Shown: in pieces, positions 1-8,572 of the stretch
How the letters are laid out: each line of letters begins with the position of its first letter
How positions within the stretch are numbered: the stretch's first letter is position 1
Assembly: GCF_029223545.1 (NCBI RefSeq)
Contig: NZ_CP097870.1
Location: forward strand, 2,170,001 to 2,234,000
Reading direction: 5' to 3'
DNA length: 64,000 bases
DNA from: Thauera sp. GDN1
Lineage (GTDB): Bacteria > Pseudomonadota > Gammaproteobacteria > Burkholderiales > Rhodocyclaceae
Notes under the pieces: generated by a model
Told to the model about the DNA's origin: nothing
Seen by the model: the letters and a program-made list of their open reading frames with translations, nothing else
Databases searched by the model: none
Position numbers and translations under genes: made by a program

Positions 1-270
1 GTTCACGCCCGGGCCGACGTCGACCACCCGACCGACGATCTCGTGTCCGGGAATCATCGGCAGCACCGGATCGGGCAACTCGCCGTCGACGAGGTGGAGA
101 TCGGTGCGGCACACGCCGCAGGCTTCGACCCGCAGCAGGACCTGGCCTGCGGCCGGACGGGGGACGGGCAGCTCGCGCAGTTGCAGGGGGGTGCCGGGGC
201 GCTCGAGCACCATGGCGCGCATGGTGGCGGGGTGTGCGTGCTGCTGCGGGGGGTGAAGGGGCCTGGTCAT
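1..270 (-). CDS. Zinc-dependent alcohol dehydrogenase, N-terminal part (cut by window edge)
   Basis: Only the first 90 codons are inside the window; the rest lies beyond base 1. The visible part is the GroES-like N-terminal domain of a medium-chain zinc alcohol dehydrogenase. CGVCRTDLHL at residues 51-60 holds the first catalytic zinc ligand (Cys51), and PGHE at 74-77 holds the second-shell His/Glu. These enzymes oxidise alcohols or reduce aldehydes with NAD(P). The start at 270 gives a 16-residue leader rich in Pro and His; an in-frame ATG at 222 (MRAMVLERPG) matches the usual family start and is an equally good candidate. The gene is divergent from bcp. Substrate cannot be judged from this fragment. 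Confidence 0.85.
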   Translation of the reverse strand, partial: MTRPLHPPQQHAHPATMRAMVLERPGTPLQLRELPVPRPAAGQVLLRVEACGVCRTDLHLVDGELPDPVLPMIPGHEIVGRVVDVGPGVN

Positions 271-510
271 GGGTGTCGCTCACTATGGTCCGACGACGAA
301 GCATTGCGCCAATGATGCACTGCGTCTTGAGCCATCGCCCGATCTGGGCTATTGGTTCATGACGGTGTCGGCTGGCGGCACCCGATCGTCCGACACAAGC
401 CAGGGAGAAAGGCTCGCATGCTCGATCCGTCCGAAGTCCAGACCCGTGCCCGCAGCGGTAGTGTTCGCCGGGGGTCTCGGCTAGAATCCGCCCCACATCA
501 GGGAGACCAC

Positions 511-993
511 ATGCTGCAGAGCGGAGACATCGCCCCCGCCTTTTCATTGCCCGACGCCGACATGGAAATGTTCGACCTCGCGTCGGTCGCCGGCAAGCAG
601 AATGTCGTCCTCTACTTTTATCCTCGCGACAATACCCCGGGCTGCACGCTCCAGGCCGCCGACTTCAGCGACCATGAGGACGAGTTCGCCCGTTACGACT
701 GCATCGTGATCGGCGTGAGCCCCGACGATTGTCTGACGCACGCCGAGTTCCGCGACCAGGAAGGACTGTCGATCCGCCTGCTCTCCGATTCGGACACCGA
801 CGTGTGCCGGCTGTACAAGGTGTGGCAGGAGCGGGAAGTCGACGGGATGAAGAAGATGGGCGTGCGTCGATCGACCTTCGTCATCGACAAACAGGGCAGG
901 ATCCGCCACGCCCTCTACGATGTGACACCGCGTGGCCATGCGGCCGCCATTTTTGAACTGGTCAAGGAACTGGAACCCCAGCATGCAAAATGA
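511..993 (+). CDS. bcp: Peroxiredoxin of the Bcp/PrxQ family
   Basis: This 160-residue thioredoxin-fold peroxidase reduces hydrogen peroxide and organic hydroperoxides in the cytoplasm. The peroxidatic cysteine is Cys45 in the motif NTPGCTLQAADF. In most Bcp proteins a resolving cysteine follows five residues later, but here residue 50 is Ala, so the usual Cys45-Cys50 disulfide cannot form. Cys64 and Cys74 are other possible partners. The ATG at 511 is preceded by AGGGAGA and matches family N-termini (MLQSGDIAPAFSLPD). The end overlaps the slyD start by 11 bases, so the two genes are probably cotranscribed and translationally coupled. Confidence 0.93.
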   Translation: MLQSGDIAPAFSLPDADMEMFDLASVAGKQNVVLYFYPRDNTPGCTLQAADFSDHEDEFARYDCIVIGVSPDDCLTHAEFRDQEGLSIRLLSDSDTDVCRLYKVWQEREVDGMKKMGVRRSTFVIDKQGRIRHALYDVTPRGHAAAIFELVKELEPQHAK

Positions 994-1471
994 AATCGCC
1001 AAGAACAGCGTCGTGACGCTCAACTACACCGTGCGCGACCCGGAAGGCGCGGTGATCGACGACGGCGCCCACCCGCTCGTGTATCTGCACGGCGGCTACG
1101 ACGGCATCTTCCCGGTGCTGGAGGAAGCACTGCACGGCAAGAAGGTCGGCGACAAGTTGCAGGTCAAGCTCCAGCCCGAGGACGCCTTCGGTGACTACGA
1201 CGAGGAGCTGATCCTGGTCGAGGACGCCAAGCTGTTCCCGGACAACATCGAGATCGGCATGAGCTTCGAGCGCGTCTCCGACGATGGCGAGGAAGACCTC
1301 GTCTACCGCATCACCGACATCGCCGACGGCAAGGTCGTGGTCGATGGCAACCACCCGCTCGCCGGCGTGGCGCTGGTGTTCGACGTCACCATCGCCGAAG
1401 TGCGCGCCGCCAGCGCCGAGGAAATCTCCCACGGCCACGTCCATGGCCCGGGTGGCCACCACCATCACTGA
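983..1471 (+). CDS. slyD: FKBP-type peptidyl-prolyl isomerase, SlyD type
   Basis: This 162-residue protein has the SlyD layout: an FKBP domain split by an insert-in-flap chaperone domain (about residues 70-120), the conserved DGNHPLAG motif at 121-128, and a short histidine-rich tail ending in four histidines. The family isomerises prolyl bonds, holds unfolded proteins and delivers nickel to metalloenzymes. The tail here is much shorter than that of E. coli SlyD, so metal storage may be limited. The start overlaps the last codons of bcp, and a strong terminator hairpin follows 10 bases after the stop. Confidence 0.93.
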   Translation: MQNEIAKNSVVTLNYTVRDPEGAVIDDGAHPLVYLHGGYDGIFPVLEEALHGKKVGDKLQVKLQPEDAFGDYDEELILVEDAKLFPDNIEIGMSFERVSDDGEEDLVYRITDIADGKVVVDGNHPLAGVALVFDVTIAEVRAASAEEISHGHVHGPGGHHHH

Positions 1472-1481
1472 TCGAAGCCAG

Positions 1482-1504
1482 GGGCCGCGCTAGCGGCCCT
1501 TTTT
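1482..1504 (+). terminator. Rho-independent terminator after slyD
   Basis: GGGCCGC (1482-1488) pairs with GCGGCCC (1493-1499) across a four-base loop and is followed directly by five T residues (1500-1504). It closes the bcp-slyD unit and separates it from the ABC gene. Confidence 0.85.
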
Positions 1505-1569
1505 CCGTTGTCTTGCCGAACCCGCGAATGAATCTTCCTGTCCTGGAAACGGGCGCCGTCCACCACGAT

Positions 1570-3618
1570 ATGGCGCTGCTGCAGGTCACGGGCCTGCGCG
1601 TGGCGATCGCCCGCACCGGGGGCGAGATCCGCCCGGTCGACGGGGTCGATTTCAGCATCGGGGCGGGAGAAACCTTCGCCCTGCTCGGCGAGTCGGGTTG
1701 CGGCAAGTCGATGACCGCGCTCGCGCTCACCCGCCTGCTGCCGGACGCCGGTCGCATCGCGGGCGGCAGCGTCACGCTCGCCGGGGAGGATCTGCTCGCC
1801 CTGCCCGAAGCCGCGATGCGCCGGGTGCGCGGCGGGCGGATCGGGATGATCTTCCAGGAACCCTCGACCAGCCTGAACCCGGTCATGACGGTCGGTGCGC
1901 AGATCGTCGAGGCCCTGGCGCAGCGCGGCGTGGACGGCGAAGCCGCGCGTGGCGAGGCCGTCCGCCTGCTCGAGGCGGTCGGCATTCCCGATCCCGCGCG
2001 GCGGCTACAGGACTATCCCTTCCAGTTTTCCGGCGGCATGAAGCAGCGCGTGATGATCGCGATGGCGCTGGCCGGCCGTCCGCAGCTGCTGATCGCCGAC
2101 GAGCCGACCACCGCGCTCGACGTCACCATCCAGGCCCAGGTCCTCGACCTGTTGACCGGCATCCAGCGCAGGGAAGGGATGGGGATGCTGCTGATCACCC
2201 ACGACCTCGGCGTGGTGGCGCGCATGGCGCACCGGGTGGGCGTGATGTATGCGGGCGAGGTCGTCGAGACGGGCGGGCGGGACGCCTTCTTCGCGGCACC
2301 GCTGCATCCGTATTCGCGCAAGTTGTTCGCCGCCTTGCCCGAGTCGGCCAAGCGCGGGGCGGCGCTCGACGCCCCCGAGGGCAGCGTGCCGACGCTGGAC
2401 CGCCATTTCCCCGGCTGCCGCTTCGCCGAACGCTGCCCGGCCGCCTTCGACCGTTGCGACGAGGAGGCACCGGCCTGGCATCGCGTCGGCGCGCAGGCGG
2501 TGCGCTGCCACCTGTACGAAGGCGTCAGCGTGCCGCGTCCGCTCACGCCGCCGGTCACCGGGGCCGCGGCGCTGCATCGTCAGCGCGGCGCGCAGCCGGT
2601 GCTGGAGGTGCGCGAGCTCGCGGTGCATTTTCCGGTGCGCAAGGGCCTGCTCAAGCGCACCGTCGGCCATGTGAAGGCGGTCGACGGCGTCAGCCTGCGC
2701 CTGGCACCCGGGCGCACGCTCGCGCTGGTCGGGGAATCGGGTTGCGGCAAGACCACCGTCGGCAAGGCCATCCTGCGCCTGATCGAGCCCACCGCCGGCG
2801 AGGTGTACCTCGATGGCGAGCCCATCGGCGGGCTGGCCGAGCACGCGCTCGGGCCGCTGCGGCGCGCGGTGCAGATGGTGTTCCAGGATCCCTTCGCCTC
2901 GCTCAATCCGCGCATGCGCGTCGGCGAGATCATCGAGGAGGGGCTGAATGCGCTCGGCATCGGCGCCGACGTGCGCGAACGCCGCGCCCGCGTCGTCGAG
3001 CTGCTCGAGCGCGTCGGCCTGTCCGCGGAGATGCGCTGGCGCTATCCGCACGAGTTCTCCGGCGGCCAGCGCCAGCGCATCGCGGTCGCGCGCGCACTGG
3101 CGGTGTCGCCGCGGGTGATCGTGTGCGACGAACCGACGAGTGCGCTCGACGTGTCGGTGCAGGCCCAGCTGCTCAACCTGATGCGCACGCTGCAGCGCGA
3201 GCAGGGCCTGGCCTACCTCTTCATCACCCACAACCTGGCGGTGGTCGAATACCTGGCCGACGAGGTGGCGGTGATGTATCTGGGCCGCATCGTCGAGGAA
3301 GGGCCGGTGGAGCGCGTGCTCGGCGTCCGTGCCCACCCCTACACCCGGGCGCTGCTGGCTGCGGTGCCGAAGGTGGGCGCGGACGGGGCGGAAGACGGGC
3401 GACACCATGCGGCGGAGCGCGCCGGGCCCGGGGCCGCGATCGAGCTGCCTTCGCCGCTCGATCCACCGGCGGGTTGCCACTTCCATCCGCGCTGCCCGCA
3501 GGCGACCGACGTCTGCCGTGCCAGTTACCCGCCCGTCATCGAGCTCGGCCAGGGACACCGGGTCCGCTGCCACTGGCCGCAGGTGGACGGCCGCCCGCGC
3601 GGAAGCGGCCAGGGCTGA
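1570..3618 (+). CDS. Double-ATPase ABC transporter protein, oligopeptide/dipeptide class (YejF-like)
   Basis: This 682-residue protein contains two complete ABC ATPase domains fused in tandem. Each has a Walker A (GESGCGKS at 40-47, GESGCGKTT from 388) and a signature (FSGGMKQRV from 153, FSGGQRQRI later). Each is followed by the Cys-containing C-terminal extension typical of peptide importers ([18 protein letters not shown]). The fusion resembles YejF and the DppD-DppF pair, which power uptake of peptides or related solutes. In-frame ATG 1528 and TTG 1513 are alternative starts; 1570 fits family alignments best, although none has a convincing ribosome site. No permease or binding protein is adjacent, so the substrate is unknown. 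Confidence 0.88.
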   Translation: MALLQVTGLRVAIARTGGEIRPVDGVDFSIGAGETFALLGESGCGKSMTALALTRLLPDAGRIAGGSVTLAGEDLLALPEAAMRRVRGGRIGMIFQEPSTSLNPVMTVGAQIVEALAQRGVDGEAARGEAVRLLEAVGIPDPARRLQDYPFQFSGGMKQRVMIAMALAGRPQLLIADEPTTALDVTIQAQVLDLLTGIQRREGMGMLLITHDLGVVARMAHRVGVMYAGEVVETGGRDAFFAAPLHPYSRKLFAALPESAKRGAALDAPEGSVPTLDRHFPGCRFAERCPAAFDRCDEEAPAWHRVGAQAVRCHLYEGVSVPRPLTPPVTGAAALHRQRGAQPVLEVRELAVHFPVRKGLLKRTVGHVKAVDGVSLRLAPGRTLALVGESGCGKTTVGKAILRLIEPTAGEVYLDGEPIGGLAEHALGPLRRAVQMVFQDPFASLNPRMRVGEIIEEGLNALGIGADVRERRARVVELLERVGLSAEMRWRYPHEFSGGQRQRIAVARALAVSPRVIVCDEPTSALDVSVQAQLLNLMRTLQREQGLAYLFITHNLAVVEYLADEVAVMYLGRIVEEGPVERVLGVRAHPYTRALLAAVPKVGADGAEDGRHHAAERAGPGAAIELPSPLDPPAGCHFHPRCPQATDVCRASYPPVIELGQGHRVRCHWPQVDGRPRGSGQG

Positions 3619-3642
3619 GGGCGAGCCCCGCCGCGCCGCGGT

Positions 3643-5025
3643 TCAGCGCGCGCGGCCGTTCTTGCGTTTGGTGCCGCGCTTGTCGGCCGCGCGGGTCTTG
3701 GCCTTCGGCGACTTGAGTCGCGGCTCGCTGCGGCTCGTTCCCGGCGGATTGAGCTTGAGGCCGGGCTGGCGCACGACGGCAGCGGCCAGCGGCAGCAGGC
3801 CGCTCGCCTCGAGCGCGCCGTCGGGGTCGACCCCGTCGGGCACCAGCAGCGCGTAGCCCGCACCCGGCCGGCTGCCTGCGGCGAGGCCGTTGAGCTTGAG
3901 CAATTCCGCCGTGCTCAGGCCGTGGCGTGCGGCGACGGCCTCGATGCTCTCGCCGGCTTCGAGCACGTGCATGCGCCAGCCGCGATCGTCCTCGTCGAGC
4001 TCGGCCAGGCCCGCCTGCAGCTGCTCGGCGCGGTCGGTCGGCACGATGAAGGTCTGGCCCGGCGTGGTCACCGCAGGACGGTTGAACCCCGGGTTGAGGG
4101 CGATGAATTCATCCAGCGGCATCTCCGACAGGCGGGCGGCGGTGGCGAGATCGACCCCGACCGGTGCGTCCACGGTCACGAAGTGGAGCTCGTTGGCGAC
4201 GTAGGGCAGCTCGAAGTGGAAGAGTTCGGGTTGCGAGACGATGTTCTTGATCGCCTGCAGCTTGGGCACGTAGTTGCGCGTCTCCTCGGGCATGCGCAGG
4301 TGCTTGTATTCGAGCGGCAGGCCGTCTTCGGCGTTGCGCCTGAGCGCGCGCTGCACTGCGCCTTCGCCCCAGTTGTAGGAGGCGAGCGCCAGATGCCAGT
4401 CGCCGTGCATCTCGTAGATGCGCTGCAGGTAGTCGAGGGCGGCGTTGGTGGAGGCGATGACGTCGCGGCGCTCGTCGACCCAGTGGTCCTGGGTGAGGTT
4501 GTAGTGCTTGCCGGTCGAGGGGATGAACTGCCACAGGCCCGAGGCATGGGCGCGCGAGTAGGCCATCGGGTTGTAGCTGCTCTCGACCATCGGCAGCAGG
4601 GCGATCTCGGTCGGCATGCCGCGGCGCTCGAGCTCGTCCACGATGTAGTAGAGATAGCGCCCGCCGCGCTCGAACACCTGTTTCAGGAAGCGCGGGCGGT
4701 TGATGTAGAAGGACTGCAGCTCGACCACGCGTTCGCTGTCCAGGTCGGGCATGCCGAAACCGCGGCGGATGCGGTCCCAGATGTCGTTGGCGTCGCGGGT
4801 CAGGTCGAGGGTCAGCACGCGCTCGGGCTGGGCCACCGTTCCGGCCTGCAGCGCAGGTCCGCTCGGGGCGGCGGCGTCCGGCATGGCGAGGCCGGCGGGG
4901 GCGGCGTCGGCATCGAGCTGGGCATGGGCGAACGGACTGAAGGTGAACAGGCTCAGCCAGGCGGCGAACAGTCCACGGCGCAGTGCGGTGGCGCCGGGCA
5001 CGGCACCACGATGTGAAGAAAGCAT
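3643..5025 (-). CDS. mltD: Membrane-bound lytic murein transglycosylase D
   Basis: This 460-residue exported protein cleaves peptidoglycan between MurNAc and GlcNAc to form 1,6-anhydro ends. A signal sequence covers about residues 1-35 (hydrophobic core FAAWLSLF, cut after AHA). The catalytic GH23 domain follows, with the active Glu148 in VESSYNP and the downstream GLWQFIPSTG motif. The C-terminal part has two LysM-like peptidoglycan-binding stretches, one ending FIVPTDR and one beginning HVLEAGESIEAVAARHG. A basic tail closes the protein. No lipobox cysteine is seen near the signal cleavage site, unlike E. coli MltD. It lies 10 bases downstream of gloB on the same strand. Confidence 0.92.
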   Translation of the reverse strand: MLSSHRGAVPGATALRRGLFAAWLSLFTFSPFAHAQLDADAAPAGLAMPDAAAPSGPALQAGTVAQPERVLTLDLTRDANDIWDRIRRGFGMPDLDSERVVELQSFYINRPRFLKQVFERGGRYLYYIVDELERRGMPTEIALLPMVESSYNPMAYSRAHASGLWQFIPSTGKHYNLTQDHWVDERRDVIASTNAALDYLQRIYEMHGDWHLALASYNWGEGAVQRALRRNAEDGLPLEYKHLRMPEETRNYVPKLQAIKNIVSQPELFHFELPYVANELHFVTVDAPVGVDLATAARLSEMPLDEFIALNPGFNRPAVTTPGQTFIVPTDRAEQLQAGLAELDEDDRGWRMHVLEAGESIEAVAARHGLSTAELLKLNGLAAGSRPGAGYALLVPDGVDPDGALEASGLLPLAAAVVRQPGLKLNPPGTSRSEPRLKSPKAKTRAADKRGTKRKNGRAR

Positions 5026-5035
5026 GGTCTCGGAC

Positions 5036-5809
5036 TCAGAAGCCGTCCTTCCAGGCGCGCAGGGCGGCGAGACAGTCGGTCGCGTCCTGCACCGGTCGGC
5101 CGAGGTGGGCCGAAACCGTGGCGGCGACGCTCGGGTGGTCGCAGCGCAGGAAGGGATTGATCGCGCGCTCGCGCCCGATGGTGCTGGGCAGCGTGGGCTC
5201 GCCGCGCGCGCGCAAGGTCTCGCAATGCCTGGCGTAGGCGTCCCGTTCGACGTTGTCGGGCTCGGCCACGCGGGCGAATGCCAGGTTGGACAGCGTGTAT
5301 TCGTGGGTGCAGTACACCCGGGTGTCAGGGGGCAGGGCGGCGAGCTTGCCGAGCGAGGCGGCGAGCTGGGCCGGATTGCCTTCGAAAAGCCGGCCGCAGC
5401 CGGCCGAGAAAAGTGTATCGCCGCAGAACACGAGGCCGGGCTCGATGTCCATCGCGACGTAGGCGACATGACCGGCGGTATGGCCGGGCACGTCGAGTAC
5501 GCGGAAGCGCAGCGCCGGGTTCGCGACGGCGATCTCGTCGCCCTCGAGCACCGGCTGGCTGATGCCCTCGATCGCCTCGCCCGCCGGACCGTAGACCGGG
5601 ATGCCGGAATGCGTGCGCAGGCGGGCCAGTCCGCCGACATGGTCGGCATGGTGGTGTGTGACCAGGATGGCGCCGAGCTGCAGCCCGAGGCGCGCAAGCG
5701 CGTCCTCGACCGGCGCCGCATCGCCCGGATCGACCACGAGCGCGTGACGGCCGTCGTGCATCAGCCAAATGTAGTTATCGCGGAAGGCGGGAACGGGGAT
5801 AATGTGCAT
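5036..5809 (-). CDS. gloB: Hydroxyacylglutathione hydrolase (glyoxalase II)
   Basis: This 257-residue metallo-beta-lactamase-fold enzyme hydrolyses S-D-lactoylglutathione to D-lactate and glutathione, the second step of methylglyoxal detoxification. The metal motif [10 protein letters not shown] at residues 51-60 supplies His52, His54, Asp56 and His57. Further ligands lie in the PGHTAGHV and CGDTLF motifs. The start [13 protein letters not shown] is the family consensus; the longer upstream frame has no support. The gene is divergent from the yafS-like gene, with only 28 bases between the two start codons, and is followed closely by mltD. Confidence 0.95.
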   Translation of the reverse strand: MHIIPVPAFRDNYIWLMHDGRHALVVDPGDAAPVEDALARLGLQLGAILVTHHHADHVGGLARLRTHSGIPVYGPAGEAIEGISQPVLEGDEIAVANPALRFRVLDVPGHTAGHVAYVAMDIEPGLVFCGDTLFSAGCGRLFEGNPAQLAASLGKLAALPPDTRVYCTHEYTLSNLAFARVAEPDNVERDAYARHCETLRARGEPTLPSTIGRERAINPFLRCDHPSVAATVSAHLGRPVQDATDCLAALRAWKDGF

Positions 5810-5837
5810 CCCGCGAATTGTGAGGACGTGAGTGCCG

Positions 5838-6563
5838 ATGTCAATCCTCCGGTTCAAGGACTGGCTCGAGAGCCCGCAGGGCCGCTACCTGCTCGGGTGG
5901 GAACAGGCGCAATTCGATCGCATGGTGGCGGACCTGTTCGGCTACCACGCGGTGCAGGTCGGGCTCGCGCAGGTGCCGCTGCTGCGCGCGAACCGGATGC
6001 CGCATCGCCTGTACTGCGCGCCCGAGGATGCCGACGTGCGCGCGAACGCCTTCGAGCTGCCCTTCGCCAGCGGCAGCCTCGATCTCGTCCTGCTGCCGCA
6101 TGTGCTCGAGTTCTCGCCCCATCCGCACCGCGTGCTGCGCGAGGTCGAGCGCGTGCTGGTACCGGAAGGCAGCGTCGTGATCAGCGGCTTCAATCCGTTC
6201 AGCCTGTGGGGGCTGCGGAGGCTGGTCGCGCGCCGCGCTGCGGCGACGCCCTGGAACGGGCACTTCCGTTCGGCCATGCGCATCCGCGACTGGCTGACGC
6301 TGCTCGGCTTCGAGGTGCAGGCCAGCGGCTTCGGCTGCTATGCGCCGCCGGCCGCCAGTCCGCACTGGCTCGAGCGCTGGCGCTTCATGGATCGGGCAGG
6401 GGCCAGATGGTGGCCGGTGCTCGGGGCGAGCTACCTGCTTCACGGGGTCAAGCGCGTGCAGGGCATGCGCCTGATCACTCCGCACTGGCGTGACCGCAAG
6501 GCCACGTCGAAAAGACTTTCGCCGGTCGCCCAGCGCGACGGCGGCACGAGGAAGACGCAGTAG
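5838..6563 (+). CDS. yafS: YafS-like methyltransferase-fold protein
   Basis: This 241-residue protein keeps the second half of a class I methyltransferase fold: an acidic strand region ([15 protein letters not shown]), the [15 protein letters not shown] helix, and the following strand [15 protein letters not shown]. The glycine-rich SAM-binding loop expected near residues 40-50 is not recognisable. Its position between gloB and rnhA is the same as that of yafS in E. coli, which supports the family name; the substrate of that family is not firmly known to me. A GAGG sequence sits about 10 bases before ATG 5838; an in-frame GTG at 5832 is an alternative. The stop codon touches the rnhA start. 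Confidence 0.8.
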   Translation: MSILRFKDWLESPQGRYLLGWEQAQFDRMVADLFGYHAVQVGLAQVPLLRANRMPHRLYCAPEDADVRANAFELPFASGSLDLVLLPHVLEFSPHPHRVLREVERVLVPEGSVVISGFNPFSLWGLRRLVARRAAATPWNGHFRSAMRIRDWLTLLGFEVQASGFGCYAPPAASPHWLERWRFMDRAGARWWPVLGASYLLHGVKRVQGMRLITPHWRDRKATSKRLSPVAQRDGGTRKTQ

Positions 6564-7022
6564 ATGGAAGAAGTCGATATCTATACCGATGGTGCCTGCA
6601 GCGGCAATCCGGGACCGGGCGGCTGGGGGGCGATCCTGCGCTCCGGTTCCCACGAGAAGGAGATCTGGGGCGGCGAGCCGGCGACCACCAACAATCGCAT
6701 GGAACTGCTCGCGGTGATCCGCGCGCTCGAGGCGCTCAAGCGCCCGGTCGCGGCCCGGGTGCATACCGACAGCCAGTACGTGCAGAAGGGGATCTCCGAG
6801 TGGATCCACGGCTGGAAGGCGCGCGGCTGGAAGACCGCGTCCAAGGAGCCGGTGAAGAACGCCGACCTGTGGCGTGCGCTCGACGAGGCGGCGGCCCGCC
6901 ACCAGGTCAAATGGCTTTGGGTGCGCGGCCATTCGGGTCACCCCGAGAACGAACGCGCCGACGAGCTTGCCCGTCGCGGCGTCGACGCCGTGCGCCGCGG
7001 CGGTGCCGCGGTCCAGGCTTGA
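6564..7022 (+). CDS. rnhA: Ribonuclease HI
   Basis: This 152-residue enzyme degrades the RNA strand of RNA-DNA hybrids in the cytoplasm. All four catalytic carboxylates are visible: Asp9 (YTDGACSGN), Glu47 (NNRMELLA), Asp69 (HTDSQYV) and Asp133 (NERADELA). His123 in [10 protein letters not shown] is also present. Length and motif spacing match E. coli RNase HI. It follows the yafS-like gene with no gap and precedes dnaQ by 13 bases, so the three form one transcription unit. Confidence 0.97.
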   Translation: MEEVDIYTDGACSGNPGPGGWGAILRSGSHEKEIWGGEPATTNNRMELLAVIRALEALKRPVAARVHTDSQYVQKGISEWIHGWKARGWKTASKEPVKNADLWRALDEAAARHQVKWLWVRGHSGHPENERADELARRGVDAVRRGGAAVQA

Positions 7023-7035
7023 GGAGGGAGGAGCG

Positions 7036-7755
7036 ATGCGGCAAATCGTGCTCGATACCGAGACCACCGGCCTGGACTGGCGCAACGGCGACCGCGTCAT
7101 CGAGATCGGCTGCGTGGAACTGCTCAACCGCGGCCTCACCGGCCGCCACTACCACGTCTACATCAACCCCGAGCGCGGCATCGACGCCGAGGCGGTCGCG
7201 GTGCACGGCATCACCGAGGAGTTCCTCGCCGACAAGCCGAAGTTCGTGGATGTCGTCGGCGATTTCGAAGAGTTCGTGCGCGACGCCGAGCTGGTGATCC
7301 ACAACGCGAGCTTCGACGTCGGCTTTCTCGACAGCGAACTCGAACGGCTGGGCCGCGGCCGGCTTGCCGGGCTGTGCGCGGGCGTCATCGACACGCTGAA
7401 GCTCGCGAAGGAACAGAATCCGGGCAAGAAGGCCTCGCTCGACGCGCTGTGCGACCGCTACGAGATCGACAACGCGCACCGTGAACTGCACGGCGCCTTG
7501 CTCGATGCGGAGCTGCTGGCGGAGGTTTACCTGGCCATGACGCGTGGTCAGGAGAGCCTGATGATCGGACTCGAGGAAGAGCCGGCCACGCGCGAGGCCG
7601 AAGGTGGCGAGGCTCCGGTGGCCCGCATCGCACTGAAGGTGCTGCGTGCGACCGAGGCCGAGACGCTGGCGCACGAAGCGGTGCTCGATGAGATCGTCAA
7701 GGCGAACAAGGGCCTGTGCCTGTGGCGTCCGCCGGAGCCCGCGCCTACGGCCTGA
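7036..7755 (+). CDS. dnaQ: DNA polymerase III epsilon subunit (3'-5' proofreading exonuclease)
   Basis: This 239-residue protein proofreads DNA made by the replicative polymerase. The DEDDh exonuclease motifs are present: Exo I DTETTGL (Asp7, Glu9), Exo II with the HNASFDVGFL stretch, and Exo III HRELHGALLDA with its general-base histidine. The C-terminal part, about residues 185-239, would bind the polymerase alpha subunit. ATG 7036 is preceded by a strong GGAGGGAGGAG ribosome site. The gene ends just before a long GC hairpin that separates it from the convergent CBS gene. Confidence 0.96.
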   Translation: MRQIVLDTETTGLDWRNGDRVIEIGCVELLNRGLTGRHYHVYINPERGIDAEAVAVHGITEEFLADKPKFVDVVGDFEEFVRDAELVIHNASFDVGFLDSELERLGRGRLAGLCAGVIDTLKLAKEQNPGKKASLDALCDRYEIDNAHRELHGALLDAELLAEVYLAMTRGQESLMIGLEEEPATREAEGGEAPVARIALKVLRATEAETLAHEAVLDEIVKANKGLCLWRPPEPAPTA

Positions 7756-7772
7756 GCGCGATCGGCATGTTC

Positions 7773-7801
7773 CCCCGGCCCGCAGCAAGCGCGGGCCGGG
7801 G
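7773..7801. terminator. GC-rich hairpin between convergent dnaQ and the CBS gene
   Basis: CCCCGGCCCGC (7773-7783) pairs perfectly with 7791-7801 across a seven-base loop. It lies between two converging genes and could stop transcription from both sides. There is no T run on either strand, so its efficiency as an intrinsic terminator is uncertain. Confidence 0.55.
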
Positions 7802-7838
7802 CTTGGCACGAATCGACCGCGCCGGTCGGCGCAAGGAA

Positions 7839-8246
7839 TCAGCGCGCTTCGTGCCTGAGCTTTTCCAGGCCCTTCAGGATGTCGCTGCGCGACAACTGGC
7901 CGACCAGGCGGGAACCTTCAACCACCGGCAGGCAGCGGTAATGCTTGCTGACGAAGAGCTGGATGGCGTCGATCAGGCTGGCATCGCCCGCGATTGCGGT
8001 CACGTCGCGGCTCATGAAATCCTGCACCGTGCCTTCCTCGCGACGGAAATAGGACGCGTCGAGGGCGGCCTTCAGGCAGTCCTTCTCGGACAGGTAGCCG
8101 ATCAGTCGCTTGTTGGCGTCCACCACTGGCGCGCCGCTCAGTCCGTGCTCGAGCAGCGTATGGACCGCCTTGAGCAGATTGGTGTCGGCGGTGAAGGAGA
8201 GGTGATCACCGACCATGTAGTCCTTGACCAGCAGCGAACTGAGCAT
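7839..8246 (-). CDS. Two-CBS-domain protein
   Basis: This 135-residue cytoplasmic protein consists of two CBS domains, about residues 8-60 and 70-130, with no attached enzyme. Paired CBS domains usually bind adenosine nucleotides and regulate a partner. Sequence landmarks are VKDYMVGDHLSFTAD at the start of the first domain and VQDFMSRDVTAI at the start of the second. ATG 8246 is chosen because MLSSLLVKDYM begins right at the domain boundary. It lies 19 bases after nqrM on the same strand and is probably cotranscribed with it. The specific ligand and partner are unknown. Confidence 0.85.
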   Translation of the reverse strand: MLSSLLVKDYMVGDHLSFTADTNLLKAVHTLLEHGLSGAPVVDANKRLIGYLSEKDCLKAALDASYFRREEGTVQDFMSRDVTAIAGDASLIDAIQLFVSKHYRCLPVVEGSRLVGQLSRSDILKGLEKLRHEAR

Positions 8247-8265
8247 GTTGGGGCTCCCGGTGCTT

Positions 8266-8469
8266 TCAGTGTTGTTGTTCGGGGTTCTGGGCAGCGAGAC
8301 GCGCCTTGCGCTTCGAGCAGGGCTTCTTGCAGCCGAATTCGCAGTCCTGTCCCATCGCGCCCAGGCCGCCGCAACTGCCGGCGATCGGCTTGCGGCCGAA
8401 CATGACGCCGATGGCCATTGCGGCAATGACGATGCCGACGACGATCACGGTGATCAGGAAAGTGTTCAT
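8266..8469 (-). CDS. nqrM: NqrM-like membrane protein (Na+-NQR maturation factor)
   Basis: This 67-residue protein has one N-terminal membrane helix (about residues 2-22), then the MFGRKPIAGSCGGL motif and a cysteine cluster (GSCGG, QDCEFGCKKPC). This is the pattern of NqrM, needed for maturation of the Na+-translocating NADH:quinone oxidoreductase, where the cysteines are thought to help deliver iron. The second of two nearby in-frame ATGs (8469) is chosen because a GAGG site lies 9 bases ahead of it; 8475 is the alternative. No nqr subunit genes are in the window. Confidence 0.82.
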   Translation of the reverse strand: MNTFLITVIVVGIVIAAMAIGVMFGRKPIAGSCGGLGAMGQDCEFGCKKPCSKRKARLAAQNPEQQH

Positions 8470-8572
8470 TTGCATGCACCTCGAACCGCGAGCTCCGCGG
8501 AAATCGTTTCAATGTGGACAATAGCGCGTGCCGGGGGTTTCTGACCACGCCCCTCCGCCACGCGCGCGTTAC

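Noticed and set aside
271..510. Short open frames in the gap between the alcohol dehydrogenase and bcp
   Set aside because: No ribosome site, no conserved motif and codon use unlike neighbours; the gap is a divergent promoter region.
1435..1471. Four terminal histidines of SlyD, similar to a cloning tag
   Set aside because: His-rich tails are a natural feature of SlyD; surrounding DNA is native genome and not vector.
1698..3716. A long Arg-rich open frame on the plus strand over the ABC gene
   Set aside because: It is a second frame of the double-ATPase gene; the true frame has all ABC motifs and this one has none.
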